DNA of 48,002 bases from Pseudomonas avellanae BPIC 631 (GTDB lineage: Bacteria; Pseudomonadota; Gammaproteobacteria; Pseudomonadales; Pseudomonadaceae), in NCBI RefSeq assembly GCF_000444135.1, contig NZ_ATDK01000254.1, forward strand, positions 1-48,002. The letters run 5' to 3'. Below the pieces are notes generated by a model. That model searched no databases. It was not told where the DNA came from and saw only the letters and a program-made list of their open reading frames with translations. How positions within the stretch are numbered: the first letter of the stretch is position 1; each line of letters opens with the position of its first letter. Below are positions 1-8,567 of the stretch, one piece after another. The position numbers and the translations under genes are program-made.

Positions 1-353
1 AAACTCAAGAGAAACTATGAAAGCGTCATAGCAATGGCCTGCGCTTTTCTGTGGCTACCAATGTGAAACGGGAACAGACCCTAGGCCTCCATGTGCCTGG
101 CCCAATGAAAAACCCCGCCGAAGCGGGGTTTGGGGTGGGTTCGATTGGTCGGTTGGCGCTGCTGAACAGCCTGCGTTCGGCTGCAGCCCTGAGGCGCAAA
201 TCGCATATCGTGGGACATTTTTACCCCCCTCCGGAAAGCCTGGGAAGGGGCAGTTTCGGGGTGGGTCGAGTTTGACCGGAGTTCAACACGAGTTCGACCA
301 CAGCTGTGCAATCGACCCGGATAAACGGTGCCGGGCACCGTGTTCATGAGCAC
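1..353. other. Non-coding left edge, possible late-control region of a tailocin cluster
   Basis: I see no convincing gene here. The stretch holds a small inverted repeat at 15-31 (CTATGA/TCATAG around a 5-nt centre) and one leftward terminator at 110-131. It lies downstream of a leftward gene resembling phage antiterminator Q. By analogy with lambdoid phages, a late promoter followed by an early terminator would be expected in this position, with late (lysis and tail) genes further left, outside the window. That is inference: I could not identify a promoter with confidence. Confidence 0.35.
110..131 (-). terminator. Intrinsic terminator (leftward)
   Basis: The arms AACCCCGC (111-118) and GCGGGGTT (123-130) pair perfectly around a 4-nt loop. 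The A-run at 108-112 becomes a U-run for leftward transcription. It would end the transcript of the Q-like gene, or act as the terminator that such a protein reads through. Confidence 0.75.
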
Positions 354-791
354 TTATCCGGCCTTGCTCGCGGTGGCTTTATTGCTTCTGGAAGCACTGC
401 GCTCGGCAAGAATGGCCAGCACTTGCTGGTGAAGCTTGTTGATCCAGTTGCGATAGGTGCGGTCTGCGCCTTCATTGATGCCCACCAGACGCATCTGCTC
501 GCGCACCGGCAACGACTCGACATAACGCAACGTCGCCAGTTGAGCCAATTCAGGCCCACGGCCTTTCGCAGGGCTGCGGGCCATTTGCGCAATGGCCGCT
601 TCCACTTCGCTGCTTATATAGTCCATGCCGCTGCCATTGCCGATCAGCGCCCGCGAACCCGGTGTACGACGCGGAATGTAAGCGCCCCATTCCATGATCA
701 CGGCCATCGGACTGCTCAACCCACCGCCCAGACCTACCCGCATGCGCTGCTCGCCCCAATGCTGCATTACCGCTTCCACTTTCTCGATCAT
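354..791 (-). CDS. Phage antitermination protein Q-like regulator
   Basis: This 145-residue protein resembles the phage antitermination protein Q family. The family resemblance is mainly in the C-terminal half, where the segment LPVREQMRLVGI is followed by a helical stretch starting RTYRNWINKL, a pattern typical of sigma-4-like or HTH regions in these proteins. The ATG at 791 is preceded by AGGAG seven bases upstream, which fixes the start; a much longer open frame continues upstream but has no such site. Transcription runs left, divergent from the S24 repressor gene at 945, with two palindromic operators in the shared upstream region. Family members modify RNA polymerase at a late promoter so that it reads through terminators. 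Here the likely target is the tailocin late operon to the left. Assignment is from memory of the family, so moderate. Confidence 0.6.
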   Translation of the reverse strand: MIEKVEAVMQHWGEQRMRVGLGGGLSSPMAVIMEWGAYIPRRTPGSRALIGNGSGMDYISSEVEAAIAQMARSPAKGRGPELAQLATLRYVESLPVREQMRLVGINEGADRTYRNWINKLHQQVLAILAERSASRSNKATASKAG

Positions 792-862
792 CGTGTGTCT
801 CCTGTCAGACCTTTCTGAAAATGCCGTGCGACTCTTGCGATCGCACCGCTCAAGGCCGAACA

Positions 863-907
863 ATACATTATGTATATTTTCAGCACAACGACGCTTTACA
901 TTATGTA
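863..907. promoter_or_regulatory. Twin palindromic operators between divergent regulators
   Basis: Two copies of the palindrome TACATTATGTA lie at 864-874 and 897-907, with centres 33 bp apart (about three helical turns). The left copy extends to a perfect 13-bp palindrome, ATACATTATGTAT (863-875). They sit between the leftward Q-like gene and the rightward S24 repressor gene. The repressor is the natural ligand, binding cooperatively to shut off the Q-like gene and tune itself. A possible -10 hexamer TATATT (906-911) overlaps the right operator. Confidence 0.7.
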
Positions 908-944
908 TATTGATCCACACCCTACAGCCTGTATGATTCGACGC

Positions 945-1592
945 ATGAACAGAAAATGGTATGAAGTCGCAAGACAGGTCATGGAAACCCAGGAAATCAG
1001 CCAGGAAGAAATGGCTGAGCGCATGGGCGTTACACCCGGCGCGGTGGGGCATTGGCTGAACGGCAAACGTGAACCGAAGATCGAGGTCATCAATCGATTG
1101 CTGGGCGAGCTGGGCCTGCCAATCCTCGCGACCTCGATCCCGTCGAGCGAGCCGGGCATGCACAACGTGGCGCCTACGGTGCAGCCTTCGCGTTTCTATC
1201 GATACCCGGTAATCAGCTGGGTCGAGGCCGGCGGCTGGAGCGAGGCGGTCGAGCCCTACCCTGCCGGTTATTCCGACACCTTCGAGATCAGCGACTATAA
1301 AGCCAAGGGCCGCGCCTTCTGGCTGGTGGTGCGTGGCGACTCGATGACTGCGCCCGCAGGCCAGAGCATTCCTGAAGGCATGCTGATCCTGGTCGACACC
1401 GGTATCGAGCCCACGGCCGGCAAGCTGGTGATCGCCAAACTCCCGGAAAGCAACGAGGCCACCTTCAAAAAACTGGTCGAAGACGCCGGGCGCTATTTTC
1501 TCAAGCCGCTGAATCCGGCTTATCCGACCCTCCCGGTGACCGAGGACTGCAAGCTGATCGGCGTCATCAGGCAAATGACGATGCGCTTGTGA
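945..1592 (+). CDS. S24-type self-cleaving repressor (CI/PrtR-like)
   Basis: A helix-turn-helix DNA-binding domain (about residues 5-60; EEMAERMGVTPGAVGHWLNG) is joined to a LexA/CI-type peptidase S24 domain. The Ala-Gly cleavage site is visible in WVEAGGW, the catalytic Ser in RGDSMTAP, and a Lys in the ATFKKLVED segment. Proteins of this class repress prophage or pyocin genes and cut themselves when RecA is activated by DNA damage. I chose the ATG at 945 because the HTH begins just after it; ATG 933 is equally possible and neither has a clear ribosome-binding site, so a leaderless or short-leader mRNA is possible. It is divergent from the Q-like gene across two operators and ends at a strong terminator. 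It is the likely master repressor of the tailocin. Confidence 0.85.
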   Translation: MNRKWYEVARQVMETQEISQEEMAERMGVTPGAVGHWLNGKREPKIEVINRLLGELGLPILATSIPSSEPGMHNVAPTVQPSRFYRYPVISWVEAGGWSEAVEPYPAGYSDTFEISDYKAKGRAFWLVVRGDSMTAPAGQSIPEGMLILVDTGIEPTAGKLVIAKLPESNEATFKKLVEDAGRYFLKPLNPAYPTLPVTEDCKLIGVIRQMTMRL

Positions 1593-1611
1593 TGCCCGCC
1601 ACATCTGCCCA

Positions 1612-1635
1612 AGCCCCGACCATCGGGGCTTTTTT
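1612..1635 (+). terminator. Intrinsic terminator after the S24 repressor gene
   Basis: AGCCCCGA (1612-1619) pairs perfectly with TCGGGGCT (1623-1630) around a 3-nt loop, followed by six T residues (1630-1635). It isolates the repressor from the SOS-controlled gene downstream. Confidence 0.9.
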
Positions 1636-1711
1636 ATGCGTCCTGTCTGAGCAAAGATCCACATACCGGTAGGAAACATTTGTCGCTTGCGTGAGAAACA
1701 CCCCTCAATTA

Positions 1712-1727
1712 CTGTATGCACACACAG
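1712..1727 (+). promoter_or_regulatory. LexA (SOS) box
   Basis: CTGTATGCACACACAG matches the CTGT-N8-ACAG LexA consensus perfectly at both ends. It lies 17 bp upstream of the DUF1654 start codon at 1745, where bound LexA would block the promoter. It ties this gene, and possibly the PrtN-like gene after it, directly to the DNA-damage response. Confidence 0.85.
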
Positions 1728-1744
1728 TAAAAAGGAGTTAACGC

Positions 1745-1993
1745 ATGCTCAATCAGTCCCCCGGCAATTCGCAACACGACGCTTACCTCGCTCTGGCACA
1801 GCGTATTCAGGACGCCATCGCCAGCGACAAGGCGCAGATCGAGCATCAAGTGCTGCTGATCAGAGAGCCTGGCGAATCCGCTGCCCATTGGGAGCACATC
1901 GTGGATCAGATCAGCGAAGCCGAGGGCATCGTCGTGACCCGCAGCCCTGAAAATGGCACCGCGCACGTGTCCTGGTACATCGACTCCCTGTAA
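1745..1993 (+). CDS. DUF1654 family protein, SOS-regulated
   Basis: An 82-residue protein with the DUF1654 pattern: an N-terminal helix with an ALAQRIQ segment, a middle part (WEHIVDQISEAEGI), and a C-terminal hydrophobic strand that carries an aromatic residue (HVSWYIDSL). Small proteins of this family are common near Pseudomonas prophages and tailocins; their biochemical role is not known to me. The start is supported by AGGAG ending seven bases upstream. The gene follows a perfect LexA box by 17 bp and precedes the PrtN-like gene, so expression on DNA damage is expected. Confidence 0.75.
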   Translation: MLNQSPGNSQHDAYLALAQRIQDAIASDKAQIEHQVLLIREPGESAAHWEHIVDQISEAEGIVVTRSPENGTAHVSWYIDSL

Positions 1994-2008
1994 AGCAAAC
2001 AAGACAAA

Positions 2009-2025
2009 TTGTATTTAAAATACAA
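2009..2025. promoter_or_regulatory. Perfect 17-bp palindrome upstream of the PrtN-like gene
   Basis: TTGTATTTAAAATACAA is a perfect palindrome centred on base 2017. It is AT-rich and sits about 90 bp before the PrtN-like start codon, in a region with further TGTATTG-like half-sites (2028-2035 and 2054-2059). It is probably an operator. The sequence differs from the twin operators at 863-907, so a different regulator, or a weaker site for the same one, is possible. Confidence 0.5.
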
Positions 2026-2114
2026 ACTGTATTGTAACGCAGCCCTACATATCGTATTGTTTGTCTGCACCTCATCTCGGGAGTGCCTACATGCAAACCA
2101 CAGGGAGTCATGGA

Positions 2115-2357
2115 ATGAACGAAATACTCGATCAACTTCGCAAAGAATTCGCCACGCCGTGCCCTTCGTTGAGCGCCGTCAGAGAGCGATATTTTTCGCA
2201 CCTGTCGAATGATCGCAATCTGCTGCGCAAGATCAACGCAGGCCGTATCGCCTTGAAAGTCAGCCGCACAGGCGGCACTCGCCAGGGCCACCCGTTCGTC
2301 TATTTGCACGATCTGGCCAATTACCTGAGCGACATCGTGACCAGCAGGGCCGCATGA
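2115..2357 (+). CDS. prtN: Pyocin activator PrtN family protein
   Basis: An 80-residue protein that matches the PrtN family in order and spacing: YFSHL, then [12 protein letters not shown], then a short variable segment, and a final HDLANYL helix before a charged tail. PrtN in P. aeruginosa binds the promoters of R-, F- and S-type pyocin genes and switches them on after DNA damage. The ATG at 2115 is chosen because GGGAG lies seven bases upstream; in-frame ATGs at 2061 and 2091 lack a good site. It sits downstream of the LexA-box gene and a palindromic operator. The probable target is the tailocin cluster left of the window. The symbol is by family; direct orthology is not proven. Confidence 0.75.
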   Translation: MNEILDQLRKEFATPCPSLSAVRERYFSHLSNDRNLLRKINAGRIALKVSRTGGTRQGHPFVYLHDLANYLSDIVTSRAA

Positions 2358-2374
2358 GTTCAAAAAAGCGCCGC

Positions 2375-2396
2375 AGCCGAGCAAAAAGTCTCGGCT
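2375..2396. terminator. Possible hairpin terminator between prtN-like gene and estA
   Basis: AGCCGAG (2375-2381) pairs with CTCGGCT (2390-2396) around an 8-nt A-rich loop. There is no U-run after it on the plus strand, so termination is uncertain; an A-run at 2362-2367 would give a U-run only in the leftward direction. Confidence 0.4.
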
Positions 2397-2463
2397 GACC
2401 TTTGCAGTCATGACAAATCTTGGTACGTTTCCGCTACAAAATAACAACAATCAGGACTATTTC

Positions 2464-4386
2464 ATGACCAAGACATCAAGGCGCTGGCCCTTCGCGGCCT
2501 GTCTGCTATCGCTGGCCTGTGGCACTGCCACTGCGGGGCCCTATTCGACCATGGTGGTGTTCGGCGACAGCCTGGCAGATGCCGGACAGTTCCCGGACAC
2601 CGCTGGCCCCAGAGGCTCTACGTTGCGCTTTACCAATCGGGTCGGCCCGACGTATCAGGATGGCAGCGGTGAAGTGTTCAACCTGAACTCATCGACGCTG
2701 ATCGGCAGAATGCTCAATGTCTCGGCGGGCGATCTGGCAGCCTCCACCTCCCCCGTCAACGCCGCGCTGGGTCTGGCGGATGGCAACAATTGGGCTGTCG
2801 GCGGTTACCGAACGGACCAGATCCTTGATTCGATCAACTCGCAATCCACTGTGGTCGATCCGAACTCAGGCACGCTGTTGCGCAGCCGGACCGGATATTT
2901 GCCCGCCAACAGCTTTCGCGCCGATCCCAATGCGCTGTATTACCTGACCGGCGGCGGCAACGACTTTCTGCAAGGTCGCGTGTTGAGCGCCAGCAGCGCG
3001 GGACAAGCCGCCAACCGCCTGGCTGACAGTGCACTGGCACTGCAACAGGCCGGGGCGCGCTACATCATGGTCTGGCTGTTACCCGACATCGGCCAGACGC
3101 CAGCCTTGAGCGGTACGCCTCTGGCGTCAGCGACCTCAGCCCTCAGCGCCGTGTTCAATCAGCAACTGATCAGCCGCCTGGCGCAGATAGATGCACAGGT
3201 CATTCCGCTCAACGTGCCACTGCTTATATCTGAAACGCTGGCGGCTCCGGCACGCTTCGGTTTCGACCCCAACGAGAATCTGGTCGCCACGTGCTTCAGT
3301 GGCGACAGTTGCAGAGAAAGTGCAGCCAACGGTCGGTCCAGCGCGACGCCTGATCCGAGCCGGGTGTTTTTCAATGACCGCGTCCACCCTACCGAAGCCG
3401 GACAGCGACTGCTGGCCGACTACGCCTATTCGCTGCTCTCGGCCCCCTGGGAAATCAGCCTGCTGCCGGAAATGGCCAATGGCACGCTGCGCATGCATCA
3501 GGACGAACTGCGCGCGCAATGGCTCAGCGACTGGGGCAACTGGCAGGGCGTCGGCCAATGGCAGAGCATTATTGCGGCGGGTGGTCAGAAAATGGACTTC
3601 GACGCGCAGGACAGCTCGGCCGATGCTGACGGCCGGGGCTACAACCTGACCATTGGCGGCAGCTACCGTTTTGCCGAACACTGGCGCACGGGCGTCGTTG
3701 CGGGTGCTTATCGACAAAACCTTGAGGCCGGTGCCAGAGACTCGGACTACAAACTCAACAGCTATATCGCTACGGCCTTTCTGCAATATCAGGCCAACCA
3801 CTGGTGGGGTGACCTTGCGATGTCAGGCGGCAAGCTGGATTACGAAAACGCCGAGCGCAAGTTCGCGCTGGGCGTGAGCGAAGGTCAGGAAAAAGGCGAC
3901 ACCGACGGCAAGATGTGGGCCGTCAGCGGGCGCGTCGGTTTTGATATCGCAGGGGCTGCCAGTCGCTGGCACCTGTCGCCTTTCGTCAGCGCCGACTACG
4001 CGCATATCGATGTGGATGGCTACTCGGAAAAAGGCAACCGCTCGACTGCGCTGACGTTCAGTGATCAGACGCGCAAGTCGCGTCGTGCAGGCGTTGGTTT
4101 GCAGGGCAAATTCGAGGTGACGCCCGCCACGCAACTGTGGGCAGAAGTGGCACGGGAGCGGGAGTTCGAGACCGATCAGCAGGACGTGACCATGGCCCTC
4201 AACAGCGTGCAGTCCGTCGACTTCACACTCGAAGGCTACACCCCGCAACGCGACCTGAACCGGGCGACTTTCGGCGTCAGCCAGAAACTCACCCAAGACT
4301 TGACGCTGCGCGGCAACTACAACTGGCGCAAGAACGACGACGTGACTCAGCAAGGGGTCAATGTGGCGTTGAGTATGAGTTTCTAG
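2464..4386 (+). CDS. estA: Autotransporter GDSL esterase EstA
   Basis: A 640-residue outer-membrane esterase, close in length to P. aeruginosa EstA. Residues 1-24 form a signal peptide ending in TATA. The SGNH/GDSL passenger follows: block [12 protein letters not shown] carries the nucleophilic Ser, GGGNDF is block III, and [11 protein letters not shown] holds the catalytic Asp and His. The C-terminal third is an autotransporter beta-barrel that ends in an aromatic residue (VALSMSF), as expected for recognition by the Bam machinery. In P. aeruginosa, EstA stays surface-anchored and affects rhamnolipid production, motility and biofilm. The ATG at 2464 has AGGA seven bases upstream; a longer frame from 2410 would spoil the signal peptide. 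It stands alone, followed by a REP pair. Confidence 0.93.
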   Translation: MTKTSRRWPFAACLLSLACGTATAGPYSTMVVFGDSLADAGQFPDTAGPRGSTLRFTNRVGPTYQDGSGEVFNLNSSTLIGRMLNVSAGDLAASTSPVNAALGLADGNNWAVGGYRTDQILDSINSQSTVVDPNSGTLLRSRTGYLPANSFRADPNALYYLTGGGNDFLQGRVLSASSAGQAANRLADSALALQQAGARYIMVWLLPDIGQTPALSGTPLASATSALSAVFNQQLISRLAQIDAQVIPLNVPLLISETLAAPARFGFDPNENLVATCFSGDSCRESAANGRSSATPDPSRVFFNDRVHPTEAGQRLLADYAYSLLSAPWEISLLPEMANGTLRMHQDELRAQWLSDWGNWQGVGQWQSIIAAGGQKMDFDAQDSSADADGRGYNLTIGGSYRFAEHWRTGVVAGAYRQNLEAGARDSDYKLNSYIATAFLQYQANHWWGDLAMSGGKLDYENAERKFALGVSEGQEKGDTDGKMWAVSGRVGFDIAGAASRWHLSPFVSADYAHIDVDGYSEKGNRSTALTFSDQTRKSRRAGVGLQGKFEVTPATQLWAEVAREREFETDQQDVTMALNSVQSVDFTLEGYTPQRDLNRATFGVSQKLTQDLTLRGNYNWRKNDDVTQQGVNVALSMSF

Positions 4387-4411
4387 ATAGAAGCGGCGCA
4401 GGTTTGTGACT

Positions 4412-4499
4412 TGTGGGAGTGAGCTTGCTCACGAAAGCAATAGCCCAAACACCCTATTTCCGGGGCTGTGCCTGCCTCTTCGCGAGCAAGCTCCCACAA
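4412..4499. repeat. Inverted pair of Pseudomonas REP sequences
   Basis: A REP copy GTGGGAGTGAGCTTGCTCAC (4414-4433 region) is followed about 45 bp later by an inverted copy, TTCGCGAGCAAGCTCCCACA (4479-4498). The pair forms a REPIN-like hairpin between the convergent estA and trpE genes. It may stabilise or end both transcripts. Confidence 0.85.
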
Positions 4500-4552
4500 G
4501 ACTTACGTATAACGTTCTGCGTCCGCTATGGGACGCAGGGCATCCAACCCGC

Positions 4553-6034
4553 TCAGTCCTCGGCAGTCTGCGAGGCCAGGGCCACGGCGCGGAACATGGC
4601 GCGGCGTTTGTTGAGGGTTTCTTCCCACTCCAGTGCTGGCACCGAGTCAGCGACGATACCGCCGCCAGCCTGCACGTGCAGCTCACCGTTCTTGATCACC
4701 GCCGTCCGAATCGCGATGGCGGTGTCCATGTTGCCGTTCCATGCCATGTAGCCCACCGCCCCGCCGTAGACGCCACGCTTGACCGGCTCCAGTTCGTCGA
4801 TGATTTCCATGGCGCGAATTTTCGGCGCACCGGACAAGGTGCCTGCCGGCAAAATCGCGCGCAGTGCATCCATCGCCGTCAGGCCGTTTTTCAGCTCGCC
4901 GGTGACGTTGGAAACGATGTGCATCACGTTGGAATAACGCTCGATAACCATCTTCTCGGTGAGCTTGACCGTACCGATCTCGGACACCCGCCCGACGTCA
5001 TTGCGACCCAGGTCAATCAGCATCAAGTGCTCGGCGATCTCCTTGTGATCGGACAGCAGATCCTCTTCAAGCGCACGATCCGCTTCTTCAGTGGCCCCGC
5101 GCGGACGCGTACCGGCGATTGGCCGAACCGTGATCAGGTTGTCCTCGACGCGCACCAGCACTTCCGGCGAACTACCGACAACGTGGAAGTCGCCGAAGTT
5201 GAAGAAGTACATGTAAGGCGTCGGGTTGAAACAGCGCAGCGCACGGTACAGGTCGATGGGCGCGGCAGCAAAATCAATGGACATACGTTGCGATGGCACG
5301 ACCTGCATCACGTCGCCCGCCAGGATGTACTGCTTGATTGTGTCGACTGCGGCTTCGTAATCATTTTGCGTGAAGCTTGAGCGAAACACCGGGTCGGCAG
5401 CCGGAGGCCGGTCCAGATCCAGGCCACGACGCGGTGTGATCGGCTGACGCAGCTTGTGCATCAGCTCATCAAGCAGTGCAGCGCCACTTTCGTAAGCGTC
5501 CTGCTGCGCCGGATCGGCCAATACGATGGCGTGCATCTTGCCCGCCAGATTGTCGAATACCACCACGGCATCGGACACCATCAACAGGATATCCGGTACG
5601 CCCAGCGGATCAGGGTTTGGGCAGTTGGCCAGACGCTTCTCGACGTAACGTACGCAGTCATAACCGAAGTAACCGACCAGCCCGCCATTGAAACGCGGCA
5701 GACCGGCGATGGTCGGCACGTTGTAACGCGCCTTGAAGGTCTCGACGAAGTCCAGCGGGTCTTCTACATCCAGACTTTCGATCTCGACGCCATCGTGGGT
5801 CACGCTGACGTGATGGCCATGTACGCGCATCACGGTGCGGCAGGGCAGGCCGATGATCGAATAACGCCCCCATTTCTCGCCGCCCTGCACCGACTCCAGC
5901 AAGTAGGAGTTCGGCTGATCGGCAAGCTTGAGGTAGATCGACAGCGGCGTGTCGAAGTCAGCCAGGGTTTCGCGGGCAAGCGGGATGCGGTTGTAGCCAT
6001 CAGCAGCCAAACGCAGGAATTCTTCACGGTTCAT
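4553..6034 (-). CDS. trpE: Anthranilate synthase component I
   Basis: TrpE (493 residues) makes anthranilate from chorismate, with ammonia supplied by the TrpG glutaminase; it is the first committed step to tryptophan. The N-terminal part carries the LLES motif (residues 45-48), associated with tryptophan feedback binding. The chorismate-binding domain has the expected blocks: [12 protein letters not shown], the [16 protein letters not shown] stretch and [12 protein letters not shown]. The ATG at 6034 has GAGG six bases upstream; a TTG six bases earlier is possible. In Pseudomonas trpE is separated from trpGDC, and in P. syringae the tailocin cluster occupies the gap, which fits the regulators to its left. 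It is the last gene of the leftward rpe-gph-trpE series. Confidence 0.97.
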   Translation of the reverse strand: MNREEFLRLAADGYNRIPLARETLADFDTPLSIYLKLADQPNSYLLESVQGGEKWGRYSIIGLPCRTVMRVHGHHVSVTHDGVEIESLDVEDPLDFVETFKARYNVPTIAGLPRFNGGLVGYFGYDCVRYVEKRLANCPNPDPLGVPDILLMVSDAVVVFDNLAGKMHAIVLADPAQQDAYESGAALLDELMHKLRQPITPRRGLDLDRPPAADPVFRSSFTQNDYEAAVDTIKQYILAGDVMQVVPSQRMSIDFAAAPIDLYRALRCFNPTPYMYFFNFGDFHVVGSSPEVLVRVEDNLITVRPIAGTRPRGATEEADRALEEDLLSDHKEIAEHLMLIDLGRNDVGRVSEIGTVKLTEKMVIERYSNVMHIVSNVTGELKNGLTAMDALRAILPAGTLSGAPKIRAMEIIDELEPVKRGVYGGAVGYMAWNGNMDTAIAIRTAVIKNGELHVQAGGGIVADSVPALEWEETLNKRRAMFRAVALASQTAED

Positions 6035-6103
6035 GAGCAACCTCGTGGTTTGAGGGTAAACGGTCAGGTAGGCAAACGTGCCGGCAGGCCGGCCAGAATC
6101 AAG

Positions 6104-6922
6104 TCAGGCGCGCCAACGCCAGCGGGCCAGGGCCTTGATGACTTTCATCCAGAGTTTGCGAGTGACCACCACGATGGATTCTCTTGAGGAGGGACGTTTG
6201 ATGTCGGGCAACAGTATCTCAGCGTCCAGATCCAGGCAACCGGGAATCAGCCTGCGCAGATCATCTATTACCATCGCCGGATTTTCCTCGGCAATCGGCC
6301 TGCCGTGGTTGTAGCCATAACTCAGCGCAACGCAGGCCACACCGGCAGCCTTGGCGGCCTGCACGTCACTGCGCGAGTCACCGACAAACAGCGATTGCGA
6401 GGCCGGAACACCGGCCATTTTCATCACGAAAAACAGCGCGGCAGGGTCAGGCTTTTTCTGCGGCATGGTGTCGCCACCGATGATCCAGCGAAAAAAGCGG
6501 CCCAGCTTCATTTCATCGAGCAGCGGCGCAACGAAGCGTTCCGGCTTGTTGGTGATGAGGGCCATTTCGACACCCATCTTCTGCAGCCACTTGAGGGTTT
6601 CACGCACGCCGGGGTAGACCACGGTGAACTCGTGCTTTTCAGCGTAGGCGCGCATGAAAATGTCCAGCCCCTGCTCGGCAAGGGCTTCATCGACACCGCT
6701 GTGGTCGAGGTTGTTGGCCAGCGCACGACGCACCAGCACCGGCGCACCGTTGCCGACCCAGGCGCGGACCGATTCCAGCCCGGCTGCCGGCCGGCCGAGT
6801 TCAGCCAGCATGGTGTCCACGGCGACGGCAAGATCGGGGACCGAGTCCACCAGCGTGCCGTCCAGATCGAACATGATCAGCTTGGGCAGCTTGCCGGCAA
6901 ACAATTGCTCGAAGCCGCTCAT
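6104..6922 (-). CDS. gph: Phosphoglycolate phosphatase
   Basis: A 272-residue HAD-family phosphatase that hydrolyses 2-phosphoglycolate, a product of oxidative DNA-end repair. The nucleophile motif [10 protein letters not shown] places Asp19 and Asp21 as the catalytic pair; motif II is ITNKP, the conserved Lys is in KKPDPAAL and motif III is [11 protein letters not shown]. The start overlaps the end of rpe by four bases (ATGA), implying translational coupling. Gene order rpe-gph-trpE is typical of Pseudomonas. The C-terminal ~40 residues after the HAD fold are basic and Trp-rich ([10 protein letters not shown]) and look like a lineage-specific tail. Confidence 0.95.
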   Translation of the reverse strand: MSGFEQLFAGKLPKLIMFDLDGTLVDSVPDLAVAVDTMLAELGRPAAGLESVRAWVGNGAPVLVRRALANNLDHSGVDEALAEQGLDIFMRAYAEKHEFTVVYPGVRETLKWLQKMGVEMALITNKPERFVAPLLDEMKLGRFFRWIIGGDTMPQKKPDPAALFFVMKMAGVPASQSLFVGDSRSDVQAAKAAGVACVALSYGYNHGRPIAEENPAMVIDDLRRLIPGCLDLDAEILLPDIKRPSSRESIVVVTRKLWMKVIKALARWRWRA

Positions 6923-7593
6923 GCGCGGGATAACGCCAGTTCTGCGCGCATCTTCTCGATCACTTCACGGTAGTCCGGGGCGTTGAAAATGGCCGAGCCG
7001 GCGACGAAGGTGTCAGCCCCAGCGGCGGCGATTTCGCGGATATTGTTGACGTTGACGCCACCGTCGATTTCCAGACGGATATCACGGCCCGAGGCATCAA
7101 TCAGCGCCCGCGCTTCGCGCAGCTTGTTGAGTGTACCGGGGATGAACTTCTGCCCGCCAAAGCCTGGGTTGACGCTCATGAGCAGGATCATGTCGACCTT
7201 GTCCATCACGTATTCCAGCAGGTTCAGGGGCGTGGCCGGGTTAAACACCAGACCCGCCTTGCAGCCGCCCTCACGGATCAACTGCAACGAGCGATCGATG
7301 TGCTGGGTTGCTTCGGGGTGGAAGGTGATGTACGTGGCACCGGCCTCAATGAAATCGCCAATAATGCGATCCACCGGGCTGACCATCAGGTGCACATCAA
7401 TCGGGGCAGTCACGCCGTACTTGCGCAGTGCGCTGCACACCATCGGACCGATGGTCAGGTTCGGGACGTAATGGTTGTCCATCACGTCGAAGTGAACGAA
7501 GTCGGTGCCGCTGGACAGCACGTTGTCGACTTCCTCGCCCAGGCGGGCGAAGTCCGCGGAAAGAATCGATGGGGCAATAACGAAGGGCTGCAT
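6919..7593 (-). CDS. rpe: Ribulose-phosphate 3-epimerase
   Basis: Rpe (224 residues) interconverts ribulose-5-phosphate and xylulose-5-phosphate in the pentose-phosphate pathway. The (beta/alpha)8 barrel motifs are all present: [11 protein letters not shown] at the N terminus, the metal-binding [25 protein letters not shown], and EIDGGVN followed by the phosphate-binding [12 protein letters not shown]. Family length is normal. It is the first gene of the leftward rpe-gph-trpE unit and overlaps gph by four bases. Confidence 0.97.
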   Translation of the reverse strand: MQPFVIAPSILSADFARLGEEVDNVLSSGTDFVHFDVMDNHYVPNLTIGPMVCSALRKYGVTAPIDVHLMVSPVDRIIGDFIEAGATYITFHPEATQHIDRSLQLIREGGCKAGLVFNPATPLNLLEYVMDKVDMILLMSVNPGFGGQKFIPGTLNKLREARALIDASGRDIRLEIDGGVNVNNIREIAAAGADTFVAGSAIFNAPDYREVIEKMRAELALSRA

Positions 7594-7660
7594 GACGCAC
7601 CTGTTTGAGCAGAATCACGGTGGTGCGCATTGTACGCCAAGCTTCGCCTGGAGCGTTAAG

Positions 7661-7733
7661 GGGCAAGCTTCAAGCTTCAAGCATTTGATCTGCTTGTGCT
7701 TGTAGCTTGCCGCTTGAAACTTGCAGCTCTCAG
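7661..7733. repeat. CAAGCTT-type repetitive intergenic element
   Basis: Short repeats of GCTTCAAGC and its complement (for example 7663-7682 and again inverted near 7706-7730) make imperfect stem-loops. The same type of sequence recurs at 28595-28694, so this is a dispersed palindromic repeat family rather than a local regulatory site. It fills the gap between the end of the agt operon and rpe. Confidence 0.7.
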
Positions 7734-7734
7734 C

Positions 7735-8556
7735 TCACTGAGCCGTTCTGAGTTTCTCGCTACGCCCTCTCAGCCATTCCAGCACCAGCAGTAACAGCAC
7801 CGAGAAGCCGATCAGTAGCGTTGCGGCCGCTGCGATGGTCGGGCTGAGGTTTTCGCGGATGCCGCTGAACATCTGCCGAGGCAAGGTTGCCTGTTCCGGG
7901 CCGGCGAGAAACAGCGTCACGACCACTTCGTCGAACGACGTCGCAAACGCGAACAGCGCGCCGGATATCACTCCCGGCGCAATCAGCGGCAGGGTCACAC
8001 GGCGGAACGCGGTCAGCGGCGATGCGCCCAGGCTTGCCGCAGCGCGCACCAGGTTGTGATTGAAGCCCTGCAAGGTCGCCGACACGGTAATGATCACGAA
8101 CGGCACACCCAGCACGGCATGGACCAGAATCAGCGAGGTGTAGCTGTTACCCAGGCCCAGTGGCGCGAAGAACAGGTAACTGGCCACGCCGACGATCACT
8201 ACCGGCACCACCATCGGCGAAATCACCAGCGCCATGACCAGCGCCTTGCCGGGGAAGTTGCCACGGGTCAGGCCGATCGCCGCCAGCGTGCCGAAGCCCA
8301 TTGCCAACAGGGTCGCGGCCGGGGCGACGATCATGCTGTTCTTCAGTGCGCGCATCCACTCGGCGGAATTGAAGAAGTCCTGATACCACTGCAACGAAAA
8401 GCCTTGCAGCGGATAAACCAGAAAGCTCCCCGAATTGAACGACAACGGCACGATGACCAGCACCGGCAGCACGAGAAAGAGCAGGATCAGCGCGCAGAGG
8501 ATGCGCAACGCGTAATACCAGATGCGCTCGATCGGCGATGTGTAGGAATTCAACAT
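7735..8556 (-). CDS. agtD: ABC importer permease (PotC/PotI type)
   Basis: A 273-residue inner-membrane permease of the spermidine/putrescine-like ABC class. Six hydrophobic segments are evident, starting with LCALILLFLVLPVLVIVPL. The EAA loop that docks on the ATPase is present (AAASLGASPLTAFRRVTLPLI begins the consensus EAA---G---------I-LP; residues about 170-190). GGAG lies upstream of the ATG. It is the last gene of a leftward ATPase, binding protein, permease, permease operon next to a two-component system, the same content as P. aeruginosa agtABCD-agtSR, which imports 4-aminobutyrate and 5-aminovalerate. The symbol is by synteny; substrate is not proven from sequence. Confidence 0.85.
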   Translation of the reverse strand: MLNSYTSPIERIWYYALRILCALILLFLVLPVLVIVPLSFNSGSFLVYPLQGFSLQWYQDFFNSAEWMRALKNSMIVAPAATLLAMGFGTLAAIGLTRGNFPGKALVMALVISPMVVPVVIVGVASYLFFAPLGLGNSYTSLILVHAVLGVPFVIITVSATLQGFNHNLVRAAASLGASPLTAFRRVTLPLIAPGVISGALFAFATSFDEVVVTLFLAGPEQATLPRQMFSGIRENLSPTIAAAATLLIGFSVLLLLVLEWLRGRSEKLRTAQ

Positions 8557-8567
8557 GGTGACGCTCC

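Noticed and set aside
792..1721. Long leftward frame extending the Q-like gene across the repressor
   Set aside because: The overlapping repressor has clear HTH and S24 motifs, and the AGGAG at the 791 ATG marks the true start of the Q-like gene.
7661..7733. Repeats as a CRISPR array
   Set aside because: Units are short, imperfect and inverted, without regular spacers; they fit the dispersed REP-like family also seen at 28595-28694.
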